Source of the DNA: Acidimicrobiales bacterium
GTDB lineage: Bacteria; Actinomycetota; Acidimicrobiia; Acidimicrobiales; Palsa-688
DNA length: 64,000 nt
Direction of reading: 5' to 3'
Assembly (NCBI GenBank): GCA_035533095.1
Contig: DATLUM010000106.1
Location: 62,001-126,000 of the forward strand
Shown: piece after piece, positions 36,705 through 49,545 of the stretch
Layout of the letters: every line of letters starts with the position of its first letter
Position numbering within the stretch: the first letter of the stretch is position 1
Notes under the pieces: model-generated
Databases searched by the model: none
Told to the model about the DNA's origin: nothing
The model's input: only the letters and a program-made list of their open reading frames with translations
Position numbers and translations under genes: made by a program

Positions 36705-38062
36705 TACGCCGGGGTCGGCATGATGTCGCGGTCGGTCGTGAACGAGAACGTCACGAGATCGCAGTAACTCATGATCACGTGTATCAGCGCGGCACCTGTG
36801 ACGACCGGCCCGAGGCCGTACATGCTGAGCAGCTTGGCGCCGGCGCAGTAGAGAGGGATCGGCGGGCCGGGGATGTTGCTGATCTGCGTGTTGAGCAATC
36901 CGGTCGTCCCCGTCCTCGAGCCGATCTCGGCGTTGGCGCGCAGAGCCAGGCCGAACAGCGCGCCCGGGAGGACGCTCGACATCTGCTGGAGGCTGTGCGC
37001 GCCGAGTGCCTGCTGGCTTCCCTTGGCAGCGCGCGTCGACTCGGCGACGGCAGCGAGGCGTTGCAGCGGATCCGCGATGTCGGTGTGCATGTCGCAGAAG
37101 AACTGCGCCACGCGGTTCCCTTCGTGGCCCGCTTCGTCCTCGGTGCGCAACGACATGGGCACGACGGCTGCGAGCGACGCCTCGGGAAGCTCTCCCAGCT
37201 TGTCGAGATAGATCCTCAGCGCGCCGGCGCAGACCGCGATGACCGCGTCGTTGACCGTCGCGCCCGGGACGGCCGACTTGATCGCCTTCAGGTCGGTCAA
37301 CGAGAAGGTCGCCGCGTCGAAGGCCCTGTGCGGAGAGACCTTGGCGTTGAACCGGGTGGTCGGCACGGTGAGGGAGGGCAACTGGATCTCGCGGTTGCGG
37401 ATCCTCGAAGGAATGCGGACAGCTGCCGGGAGCGCCTTGGCGATGCCCCTGGCGAGCCGCAGCGGCTTCTGCGCGTTGGAAGCCACGGCGCGCCCGAGCA
37501 GCTCCCACGGGCTCGGCATGCGTTCGGGCTGCCAGGTGTCCGGAACGCCGGGAGGCTCGTCTTCAGGATTGAGTTGGAGCAACGCGCTGAGCAGCTCGAT
37601 CCCACCGACCCCGTCGATGGCCGTGTGATGCACCCGAATGAGGATCGCGACAGACCCGGGCGGCACTCCGGGCACGGCGTTGACCCCCTCGATCAGCCAC
37701 GCCTCCCACGGCGGCCTGGCCAGGTCGAGCGGGCGGGAGTGCACGCGTCCCACGAGGGTGCACAGCTGCTGCCAGTCGCCGGGAGCAGGCAGCGACGTAT
37801 GCCGGAGGTGGTATTCGAGGTCGAAGGCGGAGTCCTCCACCCACCACGGGTCGTCGAGGTCGAACGGCACCCGTACCAGGCGCCGGCGGAACGACTTCCC
37901 GAGGTGAACCCTTCCCGCGTAGTACTCCAGGAGCCGCTCGAAGGACAACGTGCCGCCCGGCGCGGTGGAGGGGTCGAATATGCCGAGGGACCCGATGTGG
38001 TTCGGGCTCCCGGGCGTCTCCGTGTAGAGCATGAAGGCGTCACCCGGTGCGAGCTGCTTCAT
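36644..38062 (-). CDS. Wax ester synthase/diacylglycerol acyltransferase (WS/DGAT)
   Basis: This bifunctional enzyme transfers acyl groups from acyl-CoA to long-chain alcohols or diacylglycerol, making wax esters or triacylglycerol at the membrane face. Seen: 472 residues, the catalytic HHxxxDG as HHTAIDG (145-151), PLDLARPPWE and the C-terminal NIPGPP with the following YGLGPVVTGAALIH region. It resembles the mycobacterial Tgs family. It overlaps the convergent esterase gene by 61 bases. TAG or wax as the real product cannot be told. Confidence 0.93.
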   Translation of the reverse strand: MKQLAPGDAFMLYTETPGSPNHIGSLGIFDPSTAPGGTLSFERLLEYYAGRVHLGKSFRRRLVRVPFDLDDPWWVEDSAFDLEYHLRHTSLPAPGDWQQLCTLVGRVHSRPLDLARPPWEAWLIEGVNAVPGVPPGSVAILIRVHHTAIDGVGGIELLSALLQLNPEDEPPGVPDTWQPERMPSPWELLGRAVASNAQKPLRLARGIAKALPAAVRIPSRIRNREIQLPSLTVPTTRFNAKVSPHRAFDAATFSLTDLKAIKSAVPGATVNDAVIAVCAGALRIYLDKLGELPEASLAAVVPMSLRTEDEAGHEGNRVAQFFCDMHTDIADPLQRLAAVAESTRAAKGSQQALGAHSLQQMSSVLPGALFGLALRANAEIGSRTGTTGLLNTQISNIPGPPIPLYCAGAKLLSMYGLGPVVTGAALIHVIMSYCDLVTFSFTTDRDIMPTPAYYADALRVSFDELLVAAGGA

Positions 38063-38133
38063 CTGCGCTCCTTCCCGTGGAACCTGTTCCCCAGTGTCCC
38101 AGCGTTCGAGGATCAGCCTAGCCCTCGCTTCGG

Positions 38134-39816
38134 TTACGGCTCCGTTACGGCTCCCGTCTCGGCGCCTCTCACCAGCCGGGCGTACTTGGCCAGCACGCCG
38201 GTGCTGTACCGGGGCTTCGGGGGCGACCAGGCGGACTTTCGCCGCTCCAGTTCGGCTGGGTCGACCTCGAAGTCGATGGACCGGGTGTTCACATCGACGA
38301 TGATCCGGTCCCCGTCGGCCACGAAGGCGATGGGGCCGGCGTCGACCGCCTCGGGGGCGATGTGGCCCACGCAGAAGCCGTGGGTTCCGCCGCTGAACCG
38401 TCCGTCGGTGATGAGTGCGCAGTCCCCGCCCCGGCCGGCGCCCTTCATGGCACCTGTGACGGCGAGCATCTCCCGCATACCCGGGCCGCCTTTGGGGCCC
38501 TCGTAGCGGATCACGAGCACGGTGCCCGGCTGGATCGAGCCGGCCAGGATGGCCTCCATGGCCTTGTCCTCACCGTCGAACACACGGGCGGTGCCGTCGA
38601 AGCGGTCCTGGTCGATACCGGCGATCTTGACGACGGCGCCCTCGGGTGCCAGCGAGCCTTTCAGGATCGCGGTCCCGCCTTCGGCGTGGATCGCGTCGCT
38701 GATCGGGTGCACGACCTTGCCGTCAGGTTTGGGCGGGTCGAGCGCCATCAGGTTCTCGGCCACCGTCCGTCCGGTCACCGTCAGGCAGTCTCCGTGGAGC
38801 AAGCCGGCATCGAGCAGTTCCTTCATGACGACAGGTACGCCGCCCACCTTGTCGATGTCGACCATGTGGTAGCGGCCGTGCGGCTTGGTGTCCGCGATAT
38901 GGGGAACCTTCCTCCCGACGCGGTCGAAGTCCTCGATCGTCAGAGGAACCCGGGCCTCGTGCGCGATCGCTAGAAGGTGCAGCACCGCGTTGGTCGAACC
39001 ACCGAGCGCCATGGTCACGGCTATGGCGTTCTCGAAGGCCTCCTTGGTCATGATGTCGCGTGGCATGATCCCGGCCTCGAGAAGCCGGATGACGGCCTTC
39101 CCGGAGTCGCGGGCGAAGTCGTCCCTGATCGGATCGATGGCCGCCGGCGACGCGGAACCGGGAAGGGCCATCCCCAATGCCTCGGAGATCGAGGCCATGG
39201 TGTTGGCGGTGAACATGCCGGCGCAGCTGCCGATCGTCGGGCAGGCGCTTCGTTCGATGAGCGACAACTCCGCGTCGGTCAACGACCCTGCCGCCCTGGC
39301 GCCCACCGCCTCGAAGACACTCGTGATGTCGAGTGCTTCGCCCGCGGGGCCCGTGCCGGGCAGGATGCTCCCGCCGTAGAGGAAGACCGACGGCAGGTTG
39401 ATCCGGGCGGCCGCCATGAGCATGCCGGGGAGCGACTTGTCGCAGCCGGCGAAGGTCACCATCGCGTCGAATCGCTCAGCGTGCATCATCGTCTCGATGG
39501 AGTCGGCGATCACCTCGCGGCTGACCAGCGACGCCCTCATTCCTTCGTGCCCCATCGATATCCCGTCGGAGACCGCGATGGTCACGAACTCGATCGGGAA
39601 ACCGCCTGCCTCGCGGACACCCTCCTTGGCCTGCTTGGCCAAGCGGTCGAGGGGGAGGTTGCAGGGGGTTACCTCGTTCCACGAGGAGGCGACGCCCACC
39701 TGCGGCTTCGACCAGTCGTCGTCTGTCATACCGACCGCTCGCAGCATCGCTCTCGCAGGTGCACGCTCGAACCCGTCGGTCACTTCACGGCTCCGGGGCT
39801 TCATGTCGCTGGCCAC
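38134..39816 (-). CDS. ilvD: Dihydroxy-acid dehydratase
   Basis: This Fe-S enzyme dehydrates 2,3-dihydroxy acids to 2-keto acids, the third common step of Ile/Val synthesis. Seen: 560 residues, cysteines in [19 protein letters not shown] and [12 protein letters not shown] that would bind a [2Fe-2S] or [4Fe-4S] cluster, and the C-terminal [18 protein letters not shown]. The GTG at 39816 and an ATG at 39804 are both possible starts. It is monocistronic, 42 bases from a divergent lipoprotein gene, and separated from ilvBNC by 3 kb. Confidence 0.95.
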   Translation of the reverse strand: MASDMKPRSREVTDGFERAPARAMLRAVGMTDDDWSKPQVGVASSWNEVTPCNLPLDRLAKQAKEGVREAGGFPIEFVTIAVSDGISMGHEGMRASLVSREVIADSIETMMHAERFDAMVTFAGCDKSLPGMLMAAARINLPSVFLYGGSILPGTGPAGEALDITSVFEAVGARAAGSLTDAELSLIERSACPTIGSCAGMFTANTMASISEALGMALPGSASPAAIDPIRDDFARDSGKAVIRLLEAGIMPRDIMTKEAFENAIAVTMALGGSTNAVLHLLAIAHEARVPLTIEDFDRVGRKVPHIADTKPHGRYHMVDIDKVGGVPVVMKELLDAGLLHGDCLTVTGRTVAENLMALDPPKPDGKVVHPISDAIHAEGGTAILKGSLAPEGAVVKIAGIDQDRFDGTARVFDGEDKAMEAILAGSIQPGTVLVIRYEGPKGGPGMREMLAVTGAMKGAGRGGDCALITDGRFSGGTHGFCVGHIAPEAVDAGPIAFVADGDRIIVDVNTRSIDFEVDPAELERRKSAWSPPKPRYSTGVLAKYARLVRGAETGAVTEP

Positions 39817-39858
39817 ACCTACACGATAGGCGGCAACCGTATCGGTAGAGTCGGGCGG

Positions 39859-40395
39859 ATGCGCTCCCGAGCCCGTTCAGCGATCGCGTTGGCGGTCGCG
39901 GCCGGCGCCGGGGGGATTCTCTCCTCGTGCGACGTGGGCCCGAGCCATACCCTCAACCCGAAGAGCGTCCAGAGCCAGATCGCGAAGCAGCTGAGCTCGC
40001 GCTACCCCGTGAGCGGCGTCCTGGTGGTATGCCCCGGGAAGATCCCCGACCAGGTCGGATTCAAGTTCTCCTGCACCGTTTCGTTCAACGGGGGGACCGT
40101 GCGCCTGGACGGTGAAGTCACCTCGTCGAAGGGTTCGTACAACATCCGGCCGGAGGAGGCGATCATCTCCACGGCCCAGGCAGCCACGACTCTCGAGAGC
40201 GACATCAGCGCGCAAGTTCATGCGACGACGAAAGTTGACTGCGGTCCCGTATCGGTCAAAGTCGTGCCGGTAGGAGGCCAGTTCTCCTGCCAGGCGACGA
40301 TCACCGGACAAGGGACGCGCCGGGTCACGGTCACCGTCGAAGATCTCGATGGCCACTTCCGCTACAGCGTGGCGCCCCCTTCATCCTCGTCGTGA
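39859..40395 (+). CDS. Lipoprotein with two DUF4333-like domains
   Basis: Seen: signal peptide with Arg-rich start, hydrophobic [13 protein letters not shown] and lipobox LSSC (Cys24). Two similar modules follow, about 31-97 and 108-172. Each starts with a helix ([22 protein letters not shown]), then a Cys-containing strand, a second Cys (FSCTVSF; FSCQATI) and a final strand (VTVEDLDG). This two-cysteine pattern fits DUF4333, an actinobacterial secreted domain of unknown role, probably with one disulfide each. ATG 39859; 178 residues. The last 15 bases overlap the convergent gatB end. Confidence 0.78.
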   Translation: MRSRARSAIALAVAAGAGGILSSCDVGPSHTLNPKSVQSQIAKQLSSRYPVSGVLVVCPGKIPDQVGFKFSCTVSFNGGTVRLDGEVTSSKGSYNIRPEEAIISTAQAATTLESDISAQVHATTKVDCGPVSVKVVPVGGQFSCQATITGQGTRRVTVTVEDLDGHFRYSVAPPSSSS

Positions 40396-41883
40396 TCGGA
40401 GCAGAGCGGAGGCTTCCTTCATGTCCGCGTTGCCGCCGCTGCGTGAGCGGATGTGCCCGGCGAAGAAGCCCATCAACTTGTCCTCTCCGCCGGCGAAGCG
40501 GGCCCACTCGTCGGGGTACTCGGCGACCACCTGGTCGACGATCTCGCTGAGGGCACCGGCGGCGAGTGCTTCGAATCCGAGGCGTGAGGCGACCTCCCGC
40601 GGATCACCCCCGGATTCCAGCAGCTCCTTGAGGACGGTCCGCGACTGGGCCGGGGTCAGAGAGCCTTCCGTTTCCATCGCGACGAGCGATGCAAACGACT
40701 CTTCGCTGAGGTGTTCGAGCGACTCGAGCTGGGAGGCGACCTCGTTGGCCAGACGGCGGACCGCGACGGTCTCGGCACCGTCCGGGCCGCCCGCGCTCCG
40801 GACGGCCTCGACGTAGCGGTCGAGGTCGAGCCTGACGACCGTCACGACCGAGTCGTCGCCGGCCGGGATTCCCGAGGCGGCGGCCACGGCGTCCCGCCGG
40901 GCGGCGGGGAGAACCGGCAGCGACGAGGAGACCTCGGAGATCCACGCCTGCGAGGGGTTGACGGGTACGAGGTCCGGCTCGGGGAAGTAGCGGTAGTCGT
41001 AGGCCTCTTCCTTCGACCGCATCGACCCGGTACGGCCGGCGCCCTCGTCCCAATGCCGGGTCTCCTGCACGATGCTGCCGCCCTCGGTCAGGACCTCGAT
41101 CTGGCGCTGTGCTTCGTACTCGATCGCGCGTCCGAGTGATCGGAGCGAGTTCATGTTCTTGACCTCGCAGCGGGTCCCGTATTCGCTGCTGCCGGCGTGG
41201 CGGACCGACACGTTGGCGTCCACGCGAAGGGACCCTTCTTCCATCTTCCCGTCCGAGGCGCCCGTCGCCACGAGGATGGCCCTCAGCTCGTCTACGTAGG
41301 CGCGCGCTTCGTCGGCGCTCCTGATGTCGGGCGCGCTGACGATCTCGACCAGCGGCACCCCCGCCCGGTTGTAGTCGACGAGGGAGTGAGCCGCGTCGTG
41401 GATCCGGCCGCCTCCGCCCATGTGAGTGGTCTTGCCGGTGTCCTCCTCCATGTGCGCGCGCTCGATGCCGATGCGCCGGCCACTCGGGAGCTCCAGCCAG
41501 CCGTCCGCATTGATCGGGATGTCGTACTGGCTGATCTGGTAGTCCTTCGGCATGTCCGGATAGAAGTAGTTCTTCCGGTGGAACAACGAGGGCTGGACGC
41601 GGCAATTGAGCGCCGTGCCGATTCGCATGGCGAACTCGACGGCCGCACGGTTGATGACCGGAAGTGAACCCGGAAGGCCAAGGCACACCGGGCACACATT
41701 GGTGTTGGGCTCGTCGCCGAAGCTGTTGGGGCAGGCGCAGAAGAGCTTTGTTCGGGTGCGCAACTCGGCGTGCACCTCGAGACCCACGACGACCTCCCAG
41801 CCGGCCCGCCGGCCTGAGGCATTCCCGGCCCGCCGGCCTGAGGCATTCTCGGCCCGCCGGCCTGAGGCATCCGCAGCGGTCAT
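40381..41883 (-). CDS. gatB: Aspartyl/glutamyl-tRNA amidotransferase subunit B
   Basis: GatB activates the side chain of Glu-tRNA(Gln) or Asp-tRNA(Asn) with ATP for amidation inside the GatCAB complex. Seen: [20 protein letters not shown], zinc pair CAC...[19 protein letters not shown], and a C-terminal YqeY/tail domain ending [15 protein letters not shown]; 500 residues. Residues 7-28 are a tandem peptide repeat (SGRRAGNA-type) encoded by a 24-base DNA repeat. That extends the N-terminus by about 20 residues over the usual start near [10 protein letters not shown] overlaps the gatA stop (ATGA). Confidence 0.95.
   Translation of the reverse strand: MTAADASGRRAENASGRRAGNASGRRAGWEVVVGLEVHAELRTRTKLFCACPNSFGDEPNTNVCPVCLGLPGSLPVINRAAVEFAMRIGTALNCRVQPSLFHRKNYFYPDMPKDYQISQYDIPINADGWLELPSGRRIGIERAHMEEDTGKTTHMGGGGRIHDAAHSLVDYNRAGVPLVEIVSAPDIRSADEARAYVDELRAILVATGASDGKMEEGSLRVDANVSVRHAGSSEYGTRCEVKNMNSLRSLGRAIEYEAQRQIEVLTEGGSIVQETRHWDEGAGRTGSMRSKEEAYDYRYFPEPDLVPVNPSQAWISEVSSSLPVLPAARRDAVAAASGIPAGDDSVVTVVRLDLDRYVEAVRSAGGPDGAETVAVRRLANEVASQLESLEHLSEESFASLVAMETEGSLTPAQSRTVLKELLESGGDPREVASRLGFEALAAGALSEIVDQVVAEYPDEWARFAGGEDKLMGFFAGHIRSRSGGNADMKEASALLRSRRG
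41802..41873. repeat. Three in-frame 24-base tandem repeats at the gatB 5' end
   Basis: Copies start at 41802, 41826 and 41850 and share CGGCCCGCCGGCCTGAGGCA. The period of 24 keeps the frame, so each copy adds eight residues (read as ASGRRAGN) to the GatB N-terminus. Near-identity of the copies suggests recent slippage. Confidence 0.9.
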
Positions 41884-43355
41884 CGTGCCACCTCCGACCG
41901 GATGAGCTGCGGCACGGGCAGATCGGGAGCCGCAGCCTCGAGGACCGCGGCGACCTGGAACATGACAACCTCTCCCAGTGCGGGGGCGAGGATCTGCACG
42001 CCGGCGGGCAGCCCATCGGCCCCGGTACCGAAGGGCACGCTGATAGCCGGATGGCCGGCGAGGTTCGAAGGGATGGTGCACACGTCGTTGAGGTACATGG
42101 TCAAGGGGTCCTGGGTCTTGGCGCCGAGTGGGAATGCGGTGCCGGGCGCCGTGGGCCCTAGCAGCACGTCGAAATCCCTGTACGCGGTTTCGAAGTCGCG
42201 GATGATGAGGGTGCGCACCTGCTGCGCCTTGCCGTAGTACGCGTCGTAGTAGCCGGCAGAGAGGGCATAGGTGCCGAGCATGATCCGTCGTTTTACTTCC
42301 GCGCCAAAACCCGCCGAGCGCGTGCGAAGGTACATATCGGTGATGTCCTTCGAGCCGCTCGCGCGCAGGCCGTACCTGACACCGTCGTAGCGGGCGAGGT
42401 TCGACGAGGCTTCTGCCGGTGCGATGAGGTAGTAGGCGGAGAGCCCGTACACCGCGGCGGGGACGCTCACCTCGTCGACCTTGGCGCCAGCTGCCGACAA
42501 GGCGTCGGCTGCTTCGCGCGTGCGCTCGACGACATCCGCCGAGATCCCTTCAGCGTCGGTCAGCTCGGTGACGATCCCTACGCGCAGTCCCTCCACGCCG
42601 GCACCGAGCCGCTCGGACGCCCGAGGCGGCGGCTCCCGGAACGAAGTCGAATCGGCGGGGTCCGGCCCGGCGATGACGTCGAGCAGAAGGGCGGCGTCGG
42701 CGACGGAGCGCGCGAACGGCCCGATCTGGTCAAGCGAGCTCGCGAACGCCACGAGCCCGTAGCGCGAGACCAGGCCGTAGGTGGGCTTCGCCCCTACGAC
42801 GCCGCACAGCGCCGCCGGCTGGCGGATCGAGCCGCCGGTATCCGATCCCAGCCCGAGGGCGGCGAAGCCCGCGGCCACCGCCGCCGCGCTACCACCCGAA
42901 GATCCGCCCGGCACCCGGTCCAGGTCATGCGGGTTGCGGGTGGGGCCGAACGCGGAGTTCTCGGTCGACGATCCCATGGCGAACTCGTCGAGGTTGGTCT
43001 TGCCGACGATCACCGCGCCGGCCGCCTGCAAGCGCGATACGACAGTGGCGTCGTAGGGGGGAATCCATCCCTCGAGGATCCGCGACGAGCAGGTGGTCGG
43101 TACGCCTCTCGTGCAGAGATTGTCCTTGAGCGCGACCGGGACTCCGGCGAGCGGACCGGGATCACGGCCCGACGTCACCGCCGCGTCAACGGCGTCGGCC
43201 GCCGCGCGGGCGCGATCGGCCGTAACCGTGTTGAAGGCGTGCACCTGCCCCTCGTGCCTCTCTATCCGCCCGAGATGCTCCTCGAGGACGGCTCTGGCCG
43301 AGACGGTGCCGTCTTTTACCCCTGCTGCGACCTCGACGGCGAACGCGAGGCTCAC
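41880..43355 (-). CDS. gatA: Aspartyl/glutamyl-tRNA amidotransferase subunit A
   Basis: GatA is the glutaminase of GatCAB and releases ammonia for the GatB site. Seen: 491 residues, amidase-signature residues Lys in [11 protein letters not shown], the cis-Ser/nucleophile segment [14 protein letters not shown] with [12 protein letters not shown], and the C-terminal region [16 protein letters not shown]. It is coupled by ATGA overlaps to gatC upstream and gatB downstream. Amidases of other function share the signature, but the operon fixes the role. Confidence 0.96.
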   Translation of the reverse strand: MSLAFAVEVAAGVKDGTVSARAVLEEHLGRIERHEGQVHAFNTVTADRARAAADAVDAAVTSGRDPGPLAGVPVALKDNLCTRGVPTTCSSRILEGWIPPYDATVVSRLQAAGAVIVGKTNLDEFAMGSSTENSAFGPTRNPHDLDRVPGGSSGGSAAAVAAGFAALGLGSDTGGSIRQPAALCGVVGAKPTYGLVSRYGLVAFASSLDQIGPFARSVADAALLLDVIAGPDPADSTSFREPPPRASERLGAGVEGLRVGIVTELTDAEGISADVVERTREAADALSAAGAKVDEVSVPAAVYGLSAYYLIAPAEASSNLARYDGVRYGLRASGSKDITDMYLRTRSAGFGAEVKRRIMLGTYALSAGYYDAYYGKAQQVRTLIIRDFETAYRDFDVLLGPTAPGTAFPLGAKTQDPLTMYLNDVCTIPSNLAGHPAISVPFGTGADGLPAGVQILAPALGEVVMFQVAAVLEAAAPDLPVPQLIRSEVAR

Positions 43356-43663
43356 GGGGTGACCCCGAGGATCCGCGGGACCCGGAACCTTTCGTCCTCC
43401 ACCGCCGGAGCCTGTGCGAGCACTTCAGCGCGGTCGAGGCACGGACCGGCCTCGTCCTCCCTGAACACGTTCTCGAGGGGCAGCGGGTGCGCCGTGGGGG
43501 GCACTCCCGCTGTGTCGAGAGCTTCGACGTCCCGGGCGTGTTCCAGCACCGCGCCGAGTTGTGCCGTGAAGCGGTCCAGTTCCTCTTGGGTCAACGACAG
43601 CCGGGCCAGGCGCGCCACGTGCGCGACTTCATCGGACGAGATCCGGGTGGGCATGGGACTCAT
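43352..43663 (-). CDS. gatC: Aspartyl/glutamyl-tRNA amidotransferase subunit C
   Basis: GatC is the small belt-like subunit that stabilises GatA on GatB. Seen: 103 residues with the N-terminal helical pair [21 protein letters not shown] and a C-terminal segment [14 protein letters not shown] plus VPRILG, as in the family. ATG 43663 is used; an ATG at 43654 is also in frame. It is the first gene of gatCAB and shares a 105-base divergent gap, carrying a repeat element, with the SCP2 gene. Confidence 0.93.
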   Translation of the reverse strand: MSPMPTRISSDEVAHVARLARLSLTQEELDRFTAQLGAVLEHARDVEALDTAGVPPTAHPLPLENVFREDEAGPCLDRAEVLAQAPAVEDERFRVPRILGVTP

Positions 43664-43698
43664 GCTAGGGCCGCCCCTTCGGCGGGCGTCCCACCATT

Positions 43699-43740
43699 GA
43701 AGAGGTTCGCGCTAGCTTCTGCGCACGATTCAGGCGCAGA
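43699..43740. repeat. GAAGAGGTTCGCGC element joined to a CTGCGC...GCGCAG hairpin
   Basis: GAAGAGGTTCGCGC (43699-43712) is the reverse complement of the core found at 22.45 and 53.28 kb. It is followed by CTGCGC-N9-GCGCAG and by CTTCTGCGCACGATTCAGG, which resembles the tandem repeat at 50.69 kb (CTTCTGCGGCGATTCAG). It lies in the gatC/SCP2 divergent gap, so here the element cannot be a terminator for either gene. Confidence 0.6.
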
Positions 43741-43768
43741 CGGGGTCAAGCAGAGATCGAGGTGGCCG

Positions 43769-44188
43769 GTGGCTCAGTACCAGTTCCTCAGCGACGAATG
43801 GCTGGCGGAGGCTCGCAACATCCGAGCCGAGTACCACGACAGGACACCGCAGATTCCGGTGTCGGTCCGCATGAACCAGATCATCCAGGACGTGCCATTC
43901 GGCGACGGGGTGATACACGCCCACGTTGACACCTCATCCGGTGACCTCGAGATGGAGACAGGCCACCTGGACTCACCGGACCTGACCATCACGCTCAGCT
44001 ACGACACCGCCAAGGCGATCCTCGTCGACGGCGACGCGCAGGCGGCGATGCAGGCGTTCCTCGGCGGGCGGATCAAGGTAGACGGCGACATCACGAAGAT
44101 GCTCACTTTGCAGACGGCGAGTGTCGGCGGGGCCGCGGACCCCGCGACCGTCGAGATGGCCAAGCGGCTCCAGGAGATCACTCTGTGA
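43769..44188 (+). CDS. SCP2 sterol-binding domain protein
   Basis: A 139-residue single-domain protein of the SCP2 fold, a small hydrophobic-ligand carrier. Seen: a short leader FLSDEWLAEARNI typical of actinobacterial SCP2 proteins, a central beta-sheet (GVIHAHVDTSSGDLEMETG, DLTITLSYDTAKAIL) and the exit helix signature QAAMQAFLGGRIKVDGDITKM. The GTG at 43769 is chosen as it gives the family N-terminus; the frame upstream is antisense to gatC. The ligand is unknown (acyl-CoA, phospholipid or sterol). Confidence 0.85.
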   Translation: MAQYQFLSDEWLAEARNIRAEYHDRTPQIPVSVRMNQIIQDVPFGDGVIHAHVDTSSGDLEMETGHLDSPDLTITLSYDTAKAILVDGDAQAAMQAFLGGRIKVDGDITKMLTLQTASVGGAADPATVEMAKRLQEITL

Positions 44189-44214
44189 ACAGGGCTGGCT
44201 GAACAGGGCCGGCT
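44187..44214. repeat. 14-base tandem duplication at the SCP2 stop
   Basis: GAACAGGGCTGGCT (44187-44200) is followed directly by GAACAGGGCCGGCT (44201-44214), one mismatch. The first copy overlaps the TGA stop codon. Confidence 0.75.
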
Positions 44215-44251
44215 GACGACCGCGGATCAGGCGAGGCGTCCAGACAGGAGC

Positions 44252-44333
44252 GGCAGAGAACCCAGGGGGGCGGCGGCACCGGCAACGGCTGGGGATCGCT
44301 GCCTCAGCACGCCGCCCCCCTTGGTCCTCTGCC
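44252..44333. terminator. 24-bp-stem hairpin between convergent genes
   Basis: Left arm 44252-44275 (GGCAGAGAACCCAGGGGGGC...) and right arm 44310-44333 pair at 22 of 24 positions around a 34-base loop. It occupies the middle of the 227-base gap between the convergent SCP2 and kinase genes. Neither side has a T-tract, so a strong bidirectional factor-independent or stem-only terminator is likely. A structured small RNA is the alternative. The rest of this gap shows nothing else. Confidence 0.65.
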
Positions 44334-44415
44334 TGACGAGCCCAATATACCGAGCCTCCGGACCCGGCACGACCGGGCGGCACAAAAGTTGCTTGAAGTG
44401 CGGATTTGGGAGGGA

Positions 44416-46389
44416 CTATCCGGTGAAGATCTGGACGTTCGCCCCGCGGTGAGCCATAGTCCCGGCGGACGGCGAGGTCGAGCTGACCGGCTTGTTCGGG
44501 TTCCCCGTCACGCCGGTCACGTTGAAGCCGTCCTGAGCGAGGATCTGCGACGCCGCCGCGACGGATTGGCCACTGACATTGGGGACGGCAACGAGATCGG
44601 GGCCCTTGGAGATGAGCACGGTCACCTGGCTCCCGACCGTCGCCTGCGTGCCGGCCGCCGGGTTCGTACCTATCACCTGCCCCTTGGCGACGGTGTCGCT
44701 GAACTGGTCGCTCTCGACGGCCGAGAGCCCGACTGACTGCAGCGCCGCCTGCGCGGACGCAAACGACTGGCCCGCCTGGCTCCCCGCCAGTGCCGGGACC
44801 GCGACCGTCGGCTTGCCGGAGGACACGACCAGGTTCACCGACTGCCCGGGGAGCAGGGTGCCCGAATTCGGGCTGCTAGAGATGACGGAGCCCGCGCTGA
44901 CGGTCATGCTCGTCTGGTGGGTGACGGTCCCCGTCTTCAGGCCGAGGGTCTGCAGGACCGCTTCGGCTGCGTCGAGGGGCGTGCCCGCCAGGTTGGTCGG
45001 GACCTTCACCGGTTGCGGGCCGAGAGACAGCAGCACCGCGATGGTGCTGCCCTCGGAGACCGTGCCGCGCGACGGGCGCTGGGCCAGGATCGTGCCGGCG
45101 GCCTGGCCCGAGTACGAGCGCTGGTAGACGGACAGATGGAGGTGCAACCTCTCCAGCGCCACCTTGGCTTGCGCCTCGGTGTCACCGACGAGGCGTGGGA
45201 CGGGGTGCGTCGGCGTCAGCACGCCGGTTGCGACGATCGCACCTGCTGTCCCGCCCCCGATGAGCACGAGCGCCGCGAGGATCATTACTGCGATGCGAAG
45301 GCGCCGGCGGCCGGCGCGCCGCGGTGGTTCGGGCTGGCCGGGCAGCGGGGCGGGCACAGCCGGTCTGGTCGCCGCTGGGATGGGCGGCGGCGGGACGGGG
45401 ATGGCCTGGGTCCAGGCCTCGCCAGCGCGAGCCTCCTCCGCCTCGATGGATGCCACGTCGAACAGGCGGGTGCGCCCCGGGTATTCGGTCGGGTTGGGGT
45501 CGCTCTCGACGAATCCGCTGAGCGAGGACGGGGCTGCCAGCGGGAGGGGAGCCGGAGGGGGCAGCTTCGCGGCGACGGCATCGAGGGCCCCGACGAACGC
45601 TGCGGCGTCGAGCCTCGCTTCCCGGTCGGAAGTCCCGGCTTGCGCGAGCACCGGGCCGAGTGCTCCGAGACTGTCGGGAACCTCGACGTCTCGCTCCACG
45701 CGCGCCATGAGCGTGCCGAGGGTGGTGTCGGCGGCGAAGGGAACGGTGCCGGTCGTCGCTTCGATGAGGACGAGGGACAGCGAGTACACGTCCGCCCTGC
45801 TGTCGAGGGACTGGCCGCGAACCTGTTCGGGGGCTGCGTATCGAGCGGTGCCCACCACGGCCCCGGCCGGCTCGGTCCAGGTCGCCTCCGCGAGCGCTCG
45901 GGCCAGCCCGAAGTCGGCGACGCTCAGCCGCCCCTCGTCGTCGAAGATCAGGTTCGCGGGCTTGATGTCGCGGTGGACCAGCCCGCGGCGGTGCGCGTAG
46001 TCGAGTGCCCTGGCTGCGTCGGCACCGACGGCCGCCGCCTGCGCCGGCGAGAGGAGGTTGCCCCTGTCGAGGAGCGAGCGCAGGCTCCCACCCTCCAGCA
46101 GCTCCATGACCAGGTAGGGCGAGCCGCCGTCTTCGCCCCAGTCGTATACGCGAAGGATATTGGGATGGCGCAGTGCGGCGACCACCTGGGCCTCCGCCCT
46201 GAAGCGGCGCAGGAAGCCCTCGTCGCCGGCGAGTGCGGGGTGGAGCACCTTGATGGCGACACGCCGGCGGAGGCTGACGTCCTCCGCCACGTAGACGTGG
46301 GCCGACGCCCCCGTGCCGAGGGGGCGAGTCAGGCGGTAACGGTCACCGAGGACGCGCCCCACCGAGTCGGCGATGCGCGACGTCGCCAC
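44416..46389 (-). CDS. Transmembrane Ser/Thr protein kinase with four PASTA domains (PknB-like)
   Basis: Seen: 657 residues. Residues about 17-275 are the kinase (glycine loop LGTGASAHVYVAEDV, VAIKVLHP lysine, HRDIKPANLIFDDEG, ADFGLAR). A juxtamembrane Pro/Ala-rich segment, a transmembrane helix (IAVMILAALVLIGGGTAGAIV) and four extracellular PASTA repeats follow, each ending in a VSxGxxV-like turn. PASTA kinases sense peptidoglycan or lipid II and control division and wall growth. The usual neighbours (FtsW/RodA, PbpA, PP2C phosphatase) are absent; ligA is upstream. GTG start. Confidence 0.93.
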   Translation of the reverse strand: MATSRIADSVGRVLGDRYRLTRPLGTGASAHVYVAEDVSLRRRVAIKVLHPALAGDEGFLRRFRAEAQVVAALRHPNILRVYDWGEDGGSPYLVMELLEGGSLRSLLDRGNLLSPAQAAAVGADAARALDYAHRRGLVHRDIKPANLIFDDEGRLSVADFGLARALAEATWTEPAGAVVGTARYAAPEQVRGQSLDSRADVYSLSLVLIEATTGTVPFAADTTLGTLMARVERDVEVPDSLGALGPVLAQAGTSDREARLDAAAFVGALDAVAAKLPPPAPLPLAAPSSLSGFVESDPNPTEYPGRTRLFDVASIEAEEARAGEAWTQAIPVPPPPIPAATRPAVPAPLPGQPEPPRRAGRRRLRIAVMILAALVLIGGGTAGAIVATGVLTPTHPVPRLVGDTEAQAKVALERLHLHLSVYQRSYSGQAAGTILAQRPSRGTVSEGSTIAVLLSLGPQPVKVPTNLAGTPLDAAEAVLQTLGLKTGTVTHQTSMTVSAGSVISSSPNSGTLLPGQSVNLVVSSGKPTVAVPALAGSQAGQSFASAQAALQSVGLSAVESDQFSDTVAKGQVIGTNPAAGTQATVGSQVTVLISKGPDLVAVPNVSGQSVAAASQILAQDGFNVTGVTGNPNKPVSSTSPSAGTMAHRGANVQIFTG

Positions 46390-46441
46390 GACTCCCGAGG
46401 GTACCGCTCGCGCCTTTCGCTGACGCGGACCCCGCCCGGGG

Positions 46442-49542
<3,101 letters not shown>

Positions 49543-49545
49543 GGT

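Noticed and set aside
41802-41873. CRISPR-like array
   Set aside because: The copies are directly contiguous without spacers and lie in frame inside gatB.
44252-44333. SRP RNA or another housekeeping RNA
   Set aside because: The conserved SRP loop sequence is not present in the loop or on the other strand.
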